Source: Paracoccaceae bacterium
GTDB lineage: Bacteria > Pseudomonadota > Alphaproteobacteria > Rhodobacterales > Rhodobacteraceae
Direction: 5' to 3'
NCBI GenBank assembly: GCA_002400675.1
Contig: NVQY01000024.1
Coordinates: forward strand, 1 to 20,327
DNA length: 20,327 nucleotides
Shown: one piece after another, positions 15,594 to 20,327 of the stretch
How the letters are laid out: each line of letters opens with the position of its first letter
Position numbering within the stretch: the first letter of the stretch is position 1
Position numbers and translations under genes: made by a program
Notes under the pieces: generated by a model
Told to the model about the DNA's origin: nothing
What the model saw: the letters and a program-made list of their open reading frames with translations, nothing else
The model's database searches: none

Positions 15594-15624
15594 ATGGCGG
15601 GCTGTTTCGGGCAAATGGCGGGCT
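15594..15624. promoter_or_regulatory. Direct repeats with 21-base period in divergent promoter region
   Basis: ATGGCGGGCT occurs at 15594-15603 and again at 15615-15624. Starts are 21 bases apart, two helical turns, so both copies face the same side of the DNA. This suits a regulator binding in tandem between the YegD-like gene and sseA. No regulator gene is adjacent. Confidence 0.3.
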
Positions 15625-15660
15625 AAATGGCACATCTGCCAAACATCTTGCGACTCTGCA

Positions 15661-15675
15661 GCCTAAATTGTAGGC
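15661..15675. promoter_or_regulatory. Inverted repeat in sseA leader or promoter
   Basis: GCCTA and TAGGC arms flank AATTG, 29 bases before the sseA ATG. A TTGCGA sequence at 15649-15654 lies 17 bases upstream of TAGGCA and could be the -35 of a promoter whose -10 overlaps the dyad. Candidate operator only. Confidence 0.3.
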
Positions 15676-15704
15676 AGAACCAAGGCTTAAGCAGAGGAAG
15701 TACG

Positions 15705-16559
15705 ATGCACGACGATCCCAAGACACTTGTCTCGACCGACTGGCTGGCGGCGCATCTGAAAAATCCGGATTTGCGGGTGCTGGATGCCTCGATGTACATG
15801 CCGGATGCGGGGCGCGACGCTAGGGCCGAATATGACGCCGCACACATCCCCGGCGCGCGGTTCTTTGATATCGACGAGATTTCCGATCACCGATCAGAAC
15901 TGCCGCATATGGTGCCGCCGGTGGAAAAATTCATGTCCCGCCTGCGCGCCATGGGCGTTGGCGACGGGCATCAGGTGGTGGTCTATGATGGCGCCGGCCT
16001 GATGTCGGCGGCGCGGGTCTGGTGGCTGTTCCGGCTGATGGGGCAGACGGATGTGGCGGTGCTGGACGGTGGTTTCCCCAAATGGGTCGCTGAAGGGCGC
16101 GAAGTCGAAGATCTGCCGCCCATGGTACGCGACCGGCACATGACGGTGCGGGTGCAGAACCATCTGGTGCGGGACGTGACACAAGTGTCCGCCGCCGCCA
16201 AGTTGGGCGATCACGAGATCATCGACGCGCGGTCTGCCGGGCGCTTTGCCGGGACCGAACCGGAACCGCGCGAAGGTTTGCGATCCGGGCATATTCCGGG
16301 GTCACGCAATGTGCATTACGCCAGCCTGCTGAACGAAGACGCGACGATGATGTCCCCCGAAGCCACCCGCGCGGTGTTCGATGCCGCCGGGGTGGATTTC
16401 ACTAAGCCAATTATCACCACCTGCGGATCGGGCGTCACTGCCGCCGTGTTAAGCCTTGCCCTGGAACGCATGGGCAAGACCGATTGCGCAGTTTACGACG
16501 GATCCTGGTCCGAATGGGGCGCGTTCCCCACCCTACCTGTTGCCACTGGAGAAACCTGA
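15705..16559 (+). CDS. sseA: 3-mercaptopyruvate sulfurtransferase
   Basis: Transfers sulfur from 3-mercaptopyruvate to an acceptor, giving pyruvate and a persulfide or sulfide. The 284-residue protein has two rhodanese domains: the first, non-catalytic, contains LRVLDASMYMP and YDAAHIPGARFFDID; the second contains EIIDARSAGRFAGTEPEP, GHIPGSRNVHY and the active site TTCGSGVTAA with Cys240. CGSGVT is the loop of mercaptopyruvate sulfurtransferases, whereas thiosulfate sulfurtransferases usually have CRKGVT. The ATG at 15705 follows a GAGGAAG site, and the downstream sequence matches the family N-terminus. The stop overlaps the aminotransferase start as TGATG. That enzyme could produce its substrate by transaminating cysteine, so the two genes look like one cysteine-breakdown unit. 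Confidence 0.95.
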   Translation: MHDDPKTLVSTDWLAAHLKNPDLRVLDASMYMPDAGRDARAEYDAAHIPGARFFDIDEISDHRSELPHMVPPVEKFMSRLRAMGVGDGHQVVVYDGAGLMSAARVWWLFRLMGQTDVAVLDGGFPKWVAEGREVEDLPPMVRDRHMTVRVQNHLVRDVTQVSAAAKLGDHEIIDARSAGRFAGTEPEPREGLRSGHIPGSRNVHYASLLNEDATMMSPEATRAVFDAAGVDFTKPIITTCGSGVTAAVLSLALERMGKTDCAVYDGSWSEWGAFPTLPVATGET

Positions 16560-17743
16560 TGTTTGCCAACCTGAAAGCCCAACCCGCCGACAAGATCCTT
16601 GCCCTCATGGCGGCATTTCGCGAAGACCCGCGCAGCGACAAGATCGACCTTGGGGTAGGTGTCTACAAGGATGCGACCGGCAATACGCCGGTGATGCGGG
16701 CGATCAAGGCGGCTGAACACCAGCTGTGGGAACAACAGACCACCAAGGCCTATGTGGGTCTGGTGGGCGATCCGGCTTACGGCGACGCGATGATCAAGCT
16801 GATCCTTGGCGACGCGGTTGCGCGTGAAAACATCGGCGCGGCGGCCACCCCCGGCGGCACAGGTGCTGTGCGTCAGGCATTCGAGATGATCCGCATGGCC
16901 AACCCGGACGCGCGGGTGTTTGTGTCCAATCCAACGTGGCCGAACCACACCTCGATCCTGAAATATCTGGGGATTGAAACCATCGCCTATCGCTATTTCG
17001 ACGACGAAACCCGTGGTGTGGATTTCGACGGCATGATTGCCGACCTGAAAACCGCGCGCAAAGGCGATGTGGTGTTGCTGCATGGCTGTTGTCACAACCC
17101 CACCGGGGCCAACCTGAACCCGGTTGAATGGCAAGCGGTGATCGACGTGTTGAACGAAGTCGGCGCAATCCCGATGATCGACATCGCCTATCAGGGCTTT
17201 GGCGACGGGCTTGAGGCCGACGCCGTGGCGGTACGCATGGTTGCCGCCGGTGTGCCGGAATGTCTGGTTGCGGCCAGTTGCTCCAAGAACTTCGGGATTT
17301 ATCGCGAACGCACGGGGCTGTTGATGGCGATATCTCAGGATGCCTCGCAACGCGCGCTGAACCAATCCACGTTGGCGTTCCTGAACCGCCAGAACTATTC
17401 GTTCCCGCCGGACCACGGCGCGCGACTGGTGACGATGATCTTGAACGACGACGCCTTGCGCGCCGACTGGGCATCCGAACTGGAATACGTGCGCCTGTCG
17501 ATGTTGGGCTTGCGCCAGTCACTTGCCAGTGAATTGCAGCGCCTGACCGGGTCAGACCGGTTTGCGTTTCTGGCCCAGCATCGCGGCATGTTCTCGCGCC
17601 TTGGGGCGTCCCCGGAACAGGTCGAAAGGATGCGGGCGGAACATGGCATCTACATGATTGGTGACAGCCGTCTGAACATCGCCGGGCTGAATGCGACCAC
17701 GGTGCCGATACTGGCACAGGCAATCGTCGACGTGGGCGTCTGA
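16559..17743 (+). CDS. Aspartate/aromatic amino acid aminotransferase
   Basis: A PLP-dependent class I aminotransferase of the AspC/TyrB type, 394 residues from the ATG at 16559. It starts MFANLKAQPADKILALMAAF, and DLGVGVYKDATGNTPVM is near-identical in character to AspC. PLP-binding features are the Gly-rich TPGGTGAVRQ (98-105), HNPTGANL (179-186), Asp208 and Tyr211 in IDIAYQGFGDG, and the Schiff-base Lys243 in SCSKNFGIYRERTG. The substrate Arg is in MIGDSRLNIAGL near the end. The TGATG overlap with sseA indicates coupled translation. Enzymes of this type accept cysteine as a side substrate, and the operon suggests that cysteine to 3-mercaptopyruvate is a physiological reaction here. The preferred substrate cannot be read from sequence. 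Confidence 0.92.
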   Translation: MFANLKAQPADKILALMAAFREDPRSDKIDLGVGVYKDATGNTPVMRAIKAAEHQLWEQQTTKAYVGLVGDPAYGDAMIKLILGDAVARENIGAAATPGGTGAVRQAFEMIRMANPDARVFVSNPTWPNHTSILKYLGIETIAYRYFDDETRGVDFDGMIADLKTARKGDVVLLHGCCHNPTGANLNPVEWQAVIDVLNEVGAIPMIDIAYQGFGDGLEADAVAVRMVAAGVPECLVAASCSKNFGIYRERTGLLMAISQDASQRALNQSTLAFLNRQNYSFPPDHGARLVTMILNDDALRADWASELEYVRLSMLGLRQSLASELQRLTGSDRFAFLAQHRGMFSRLGASPEQVERMRAEHGIYMIGDSRLNIAGLNATTVPILAQAIVDVGV

Positions 17744-17785
17744 AGCCGCGCACCATTGCAAACCTGACGCGCGGGTGCGGCGATG

Positions 17786-17808
17786 AAGAAAATTCGTCGA
17801 ATTTTCTT
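17786..17808. repeat. Perfect 23-base palindrome downstream of the aminotransferase
   Basis: The arm AAGAAAATTCG, one central T, then its exact complement CGAATTTTCTT. It is AT-rich within GC-rich surroundings and lies between two convergent genes, 43 bases after the aminotransferase stop. It has no T-run outside the arms and no GC-rich stem, so it is not a classical terminator. I have the impression that AAATTCGNCGAATTT-type palindromes recur in Roseobacter-group intergenic DNA, but cannot check this here. Confidence 0.7.
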
Positions 17809-17837
17809 GGGATCCGCCTGATGGAAACGTTGGCATG

Positions 17838-17869
17838 AAAAAGCCGCCCGGATGCAATATCCGGGCGGC
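17838..17869 (-). terminator. Intrinsic terminator of glnK-amtB
   Basis: Perfect 11-base arms GCCGCCCGGAT and ATCCGGGCGGC with a 5-base loop. Read on the minus strand it is followed by TTTTT. It begins about 25 bases past the amtB stop codon. The T-run is on the minus side only, so it serves amtB rather than the convergent aminotransferase gene. Confidence 0.9.
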
Positions 17870-17894
17870 AAGTTTAAGAAGTTCAGCCTTGTGA

Positions 17895-19214
17895 TTAGTA
17901 GTGATAGGCTGATTCACCGTGGCTCGTCAGGTCAAGACCTTCACGTTCCACGTCTTCTTCCACGCGCAGGCCAAAGATCATGTCGACCAGCTTGTACAGG
18001 ACAACCGATCCGACCGCGCCCCAGGCAATGGTGATTCCCACTGCCTGAATTTGAATCCACGTCTGGCCCATCATGGTGACGCCGTCGCCATAGCCGATCC
18101 CACCCAGCGCGGTTGAGGTAAAGATGCCGGTGCCGACCGCGCCGATGATGCCGCCGATGCCGTGAATGCCGAACACGTCAAGGCTGTCGTCGTAGCCAAA
18201 CTTGTTCTTCACGGTAGAGACGAAGTAATAGCAAACCACCGAGGCAATCGCGCCCAGCAATATTGCGCCCGCCGGGCCGATTGACCCTGCCGCAGGGGTC
18301 ACTGCGACCAGACCCGTCACCATACCTGATGCCGCGCCCAGCATGGATGCCTTGCCACGCAGGATCGCTTCAACAGCGCTCCAGGCGAGGATCGCGCCAG
18401 CGGTGGCGGTAAAGGTGTTGATCATCGCCAGACCTGCGCCGCCGTTGGCCTCTAGGTTGGACCCGGCGTTGAAACCGAACCAGCCGACCCACAGCAGCGA
18501 GGCACCGACCAGCGTCAGGGTCATCGAATGCGGGGCCATCATGTCCTTGCCAAAACCGATCCGCTTGCCGACCATGATCGACCCGAACAGCGCCGCGATC
18601 CCGGCGTTGATATGCACCACCGTACCGCCAGCAAAGTCGAGCGCGCCCATTTCAAGGATCAACCCGCCTTCGCCCCAGACCATATGGGCAATCGGGAAAT
18701 ACACAAACGTCACCCAAAGCGCAACAAACAGCAGGACCGACCGGAACTTAACCCGCTCGACAAAACCACCGATGATCAGCACCGGGGTAATCGCCGCAAA
18801 CGTCATCTGAAAGGCGATAAAGATGAATTCCGGGATCACCACGCCGTCAGTGAACGTGCCGATCATGGTGTCGGCGGTGATGCCGGAAAGGAACAGCTTG
18901 TCCAGCCCGCCCCAATAGGTGCCAGCCCCGCCAAAGGCGAAGGAATAGCCATAGACCACCCAGATCACCATCACCAGCGCGGTGATCAGCGTGCTTTGCA
19001 TCAGCACCGACAGCATGTTCTTGGTGCGTACCAGACCGCCATAAAACAGCGCCACACCCGGCAGGATCATCATCATCACCAGCAGGGTCGATACCATCAT
19101 CCAGGCGACATCGCCCTTGTCCATCACGTCTCCGGTTTCCTGCGCCATTGCGGGCAGGGCGATTGCCGACAACAGGGCGGCAAGGCCGGTAATTCTTGTC
19201 AGGGTCGTTTTCAT
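17895..19214 (-). CDS. amtB: Ammonium transporter AmtB
   Basis: A trimeric inner-membrane ammonium channel of 439 residues. A signal-peptide-like N-terminus (MKTTLTRITGLAALLSAIAL, likely cleavage after PAMA at 24) is followed by about eleven membrane segments. Conserved features are Asp193 in ALDFAGGTVVHINAG, pore His201 in the same motif and the second pore His351 in FGIHGIGGIIGA. The cytoplasmic tail ends VEREGLDLTSHGESAYHY, typical of alphaproteobacterial AmtB. The start at 19214 is chosen for the signal peptide, with a GTGAGAATGAG purine-rich leader. It lies 35 bases downstream of glnK on the same strand, and GlnK is expected to block the channel when nitrogen is ample. A terminator follows. 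Confidence 0.97.
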   Translation of the reverse strand: MKTTLTRITGLAALLSAIALPAMAQETGDVMDKGDVAWMMVSTLLVMMMILPGVALFYGGLVRTKNMLSVLMQSTLITALVMVIWVVYGYSFAFGGAGTYWGGLDKLFLSGITADTMIGTFTDGVVIPEFIFIAFQMTFAAITPVLIIGGFVERVKFRSVLLFVALWVTFVYFPIAHMVWGEGGLILEMGALDFAGGTVVHINAGIAALFGSIMVGKRIGFGKDMMAPHSMTLTLVGASLLWVGWFGFNAGSNLEANGGAGLAMINTFTATAGAILAWSAVEAILRGKASMLGAASGMVTGLVAVTPAAGSIGPAGAILLGAIASVVCYYFVSTVKNKFGYDDSLDVFGIHGIGGIIGAVGTGIFTSTALGGIGYGDGVTMMGQTWIQIQAVGITIAWGAVGSVVLYKLVDMIFGLRVEEDVEREGLDLTSHGESAYHY

Positions 19215-19249
19215 CTCATTCTCACTTTGTTCGGGGTTGGGCGCGTTGA

Positions 19250-19588
19250 TCAAAGCGCGTCGTTGTCGGTTTCGCCGGTGCGCACGCGCACGGCGCTTTG
19301 CACATCGAGGCAGAAAATCTTGCCGTCACCGATCTTGCCGGTGTGGGCGGTCTTGGTGATGGTCTCGATCACCTCGTCGGCCATGTCGGCGCTGACGACG
19401 ATCTCTATCTTGACCTTGGGCACAAAATTCACCGCGTATTCCGCGCCGCGATAGATCTCGGTGTGGCCGGATTGTGATCCAAAGCCCTTGATTTCGGTCA
19501 CCATCATGCCGCGCACGCCGACCGTGATCAGCGCCTCGCGTACTTCTTCGAGCTTGAATGGCTTGATTATTGCTATGATGAGTTTCAC
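19250..19588 (-). CDS. glnK: Nitrogen regulatory protein P-II (GlnK)
   Basis: A trimeric nitrogen and energy sensor of 112 residues, the standard P-II length. The start is a GTG at 19588, preceded by GAGGGA with 6-base spacing and giving the normal N-terminus (M/V)KLIIAIIKPFKLEEVREAL; an upstream ATG would add eleven non-conserved residues. The T-loop ends in HTEIYRGAEYAVNFVPK with the uridylylation Tyr51, and the nucleotide-binding TGKIGDGKIF contains Lys90, with RVRTGE at the C-terminus. Before the T-loop the sequence reads GFGSQSGH, where well-studied P-II proteins read GRQKGH, so positions 38 and 40 are Ser rather than Arg and Lys. Pairing with amtB identifies it as GlnK rather than GlnB. 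Confidence 0.96.
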   Translation of the reverse strand: MKLIIAIIKPFKLEEVREALITVGVRGMMVTEIKGFGSQSGHTEIYRGAEYAVNFVPKVKIEIVVSADMADEVIETITKTAHTGKIGDGKIFCLDVQSAVRVRTGETDNDAL

Positions 19589-19661
19589 GTTTGGTCCCTC
19601 TTGTCGGTTTGACAGCCGCATTACTTTTGCACTCGCAGAAAAAGCGGGTCAGGCCGGGGAT

Positions 19662-19674
19662 TGGAACGATTCCA
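19662..19674. promoter_or_regulatory. Short inverted repeat upstream of glnK
   Basis: TGGAA and TTCCA arms with a 3-base centre, about 75 bases before the glnK start. Possible operator; no known consensus matched. Confidence 0.25.
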
Positions 19675-19702
19675 TGCAAATTTGGCCGCATTTTCCCGGT
19701 CA

Positions 19703-19721
19703 GGCGCACATTTTTTGCGCC
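19703..19721. promoter_or_regulatory. Inverted repeat in glnK / penicillin-binding protein divergent region
   Basis: GGCGCA and TGCGCC arms are separated by 7 bases, about 115 bases upstream of glnK. An NtrC site is expected upstream of glnK-amtB operons, but the NtrC dyad (TGCACC-N5-GGTGCA type) differs in sequence and spacing, so identity is open. Confidence 0.3.
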
Positions 19722-19749
19722 GTTATCCACATGTGATTAAATTTTAAGC

Positions 19750-19768
19750 TATATTCAAAAAGTTGAAT
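19750..19768 (+). promoter_or_regulatory. AT-rich promoter-like patch with overlapping dyad
   Basis: TATATT at 19750-19755 is a five-of-six match to a -10 box on the plus strand, in the most AT-rich stretch of the window. No convincing -35 sits at 16-18 bases. The dyad ATTCAA-AAAG-TTGAAT (19753-19768) overlaps it. It could drive the penicillin-binding protein gene with a leader of roughly 90 bases. Confidence 0.3.
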
Positions 19769-19827
19769 TCGGCAAAGCTGCCTCTCTACAATTCCTTCGG
19801 GTCGGGGTAGGGTGCAGAAAAAGTAAA

Positions 19828-19845
19828 GGCCGGGCAGGCCGGGCA
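19828..19845 (+). repeat. Two tandem copies of a 9-base unit
   Basis: GGCCGGGCA occurs twice head to tail in the leader just before the penicillin-binding protein start. It may influence translation initiation, or be chance in GC-rich DNA. Confidence 0.45.
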
Positions 19846-19853
19846 AGGGTGGC

Positions 19854-20327
19854 ATGACAGATTCCAGACGGCGCAAACCGCCGCTTGTGGCGGACAAACG
19901 CCAACCGGCCCCCAAACGGGGTGCCAAGGCCAAACGCGCGCCCGCAAAATCCAAAGCCAAGCCAAAGGCGACGCGCAAACCAGCCGCCCGCAAACGCGCG
20001 CCCGCCAAGCGGAGCAAACGCGGAGGCGGCAAGGGGGGTGGGTTCATCAGCCGGTTCCTGTCGTGGGTCTCGGCGATGGTCAGGTCGATACTGGGCTGGA
20101 TCCTGTGGAAAATCTGGGCCGTGACATGGCGCGTCGGGCTGTTGGCATCGCTGGTGGTCGCAATCTCGGTTGGCTTTGTCTACAAGGATTTGCCAGACGT
20201 CAGCGCCTTGCTGGACGGGCGCGCACGCGGGTCGGTAACCTTTCTGGACCGCGACGGAGAAGTGTTCGCCTGGCGCGGCGATCAGTTCGGCGGGGTGGTT
20301 ACCGCGCAATCCGTGTCGCCCTTTCTC
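19854..20327 (+). CDS. Class A penicillin-binding protein, N-terminal part (cut by window edge)
   Basis: From the ATG at 19854, 158 codons run open to the window edge. Residues 5-63 are a very basic Lys/Arg/Ala/Pro tail (KRGAKAKRAPAKSKAKPKAT and ARKRAPAKRSKRGGGKGGG). After an amphipathic Trp-rich stretch, a membrane anchor lies at about 94-110 (VGLLASLVVAISVGFVY). The first periplasmic residues read DLPDVSALLDGRARGSVTFL then DRDGEVFAWRGDQFGGVVTA, which closely resembles the lead-in to the glycosyltransferase domain of PBP1A-type peptidoglycan synthases. The catalytic domains lie outside the window, so bifunctionality is inferred. An AAGGG-containing site precedes the ATG. It is divergent from glnK. 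Confidence 0.85.
   Translation, partial: MTDSRRRKPPLVADKRQPAPKRGAKAKRAPAKSKAKPKATRKPAARKRAPAKRSKRGGGKGGGFISRFLSWVSAMVRSILGWILWKIWAVTWRVGLLASLVVAISVGFVYKDLPDVSALLDGRARGSVTFLDRDGEVFAWRGDQFGGVVTAQSVSPFL
19931..20005 (+). repeat. 15-base direct repeat in the basic tail of the penicillin-binding protein gene
   Basis: CAAACGCGCGCCCGC occurs at 19931-19945 and 19991-20005, exactly 60 bases apart and in the same frame, encoding KRAPA twice. It suggests the Lys/Ala/Pro tail grew by internal duplication. Confidence 0.6.

Noticed and set aside
16493..17416. 307-codon minus-strand open frame opposite the aminotransferase
   Set aside because: It is antisense to a gene with a complete PLP-binding set; length is explained by GC-rich codon structure.
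17786..17808. Palindrome as the aminotransferase terminator
   Set aside because: The stem is AT-rich and the sequence after it is GGGATCC without a T-run, so intrinsic termination is not supported.
19589..19700. Sigma-54 promoter for glnK
   Set aside because: The GG and GC pairs seen (in GGCCTGACCCGC and GGCCAAATTTGC) are 8 bases apart rather than 10.
1..20327. CRISPR array, tRNA, rRNA, tmRNA, insertion sequence, prophage or toxin-antitoxin pair
   Set aside because: Reading both strands I saw no regularly spaced repeats, no transposase or integrase motifs and no tRNA-like TTC-arm context; the genes are core metabolism, transport and repair.

Overview
The window reads as chromosomal DNA of a GC-rich alphaproteobacterium, most likely a marine Rhodobacteraceae (Roseobacter-group) member. 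This is inferred from the proteins (long-form DeoC next to an aldehyde dehydrogenase, MutL carrying the DQHA-type endonuclease motif, split saccharopine-pathway enzymes, a TAXI-type TRAP transporter, a GlnK-AmtB pair) and from GC-rich third codon positions. It is densely coded: 16 complete protein genes, two genes cut by the window edges, no gap longer than about 270 bases, and no tRNA, rRNA, CRISPR array, insertion sequence or phage gene that I can see.

Layout. 1-1374 (minus): deoC followed by the start of an aldehyde dehydrogenase, a deoxyribose-phosphate breakdown unit. 1511-4590 (plus): mutL and rmuC overlap by four bases and form a DNA-repair pair. A small DUF3775-type gene follows. 5096-8597 (minus): a tight four-gene operon of histidine-phosphatase-fold protein, glutathione S-transferase homologue, lysine-forming-type saccharopine dehydrogenase and glutamate-forming-type saccharopine dehydrogenase. 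The last two together would convert lysine plus 2-oxoglutarate to glutamate plus aminoadipate semialdehyde. 8754-9950 (plus): an M20/carbamoylase-type amidohydrolase whose 3' end overlaps a convergent BtpA/SgcQ-family gene (9934-10737, minus). 10891-13710 (plus): a TAXI-TRAP transporter, with a strong intrinsic terminator between the binding-protein gene and the fused permease gene.

13791-14267 (plus): smpB, the tmRNA partner, with no Shine-Dalgarno sequence and possibly leaderless. 14271-15512 (minus): a YegD-like Hsp70-fold protein. 15705-17743 (plus): a 3-mercaptopyruvate sulfurtransferase gene fused by a TGATG overlap to an aspartate/aromatic aminotransferase gene, which together look like a cysteine transamination and desulfuration unit. 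17895-19588 (minus): glnK-amtB, the ammonium sensing and uptake pair, with a clear terminator. 19854-20327 (plus, cut by the edge): the N-terminus of a class A penicillin-binding protein with a very basic cytoplasmic tail.

No obvious defence or mobile system is present. The most interesting non-coding signals are a nearly identical 34-base intergenic element occurring twice (with a degenerate third relative), a perfect 11+1+11 palindrome at 17786-17808, a dyad just upstream of deoC, and the internal terminator of the TRAP operon. The least understood protein neighbourhood is the amidohydrolase / BtpA-like / TAXI-TRAP group at 8.75-13.7 kb.
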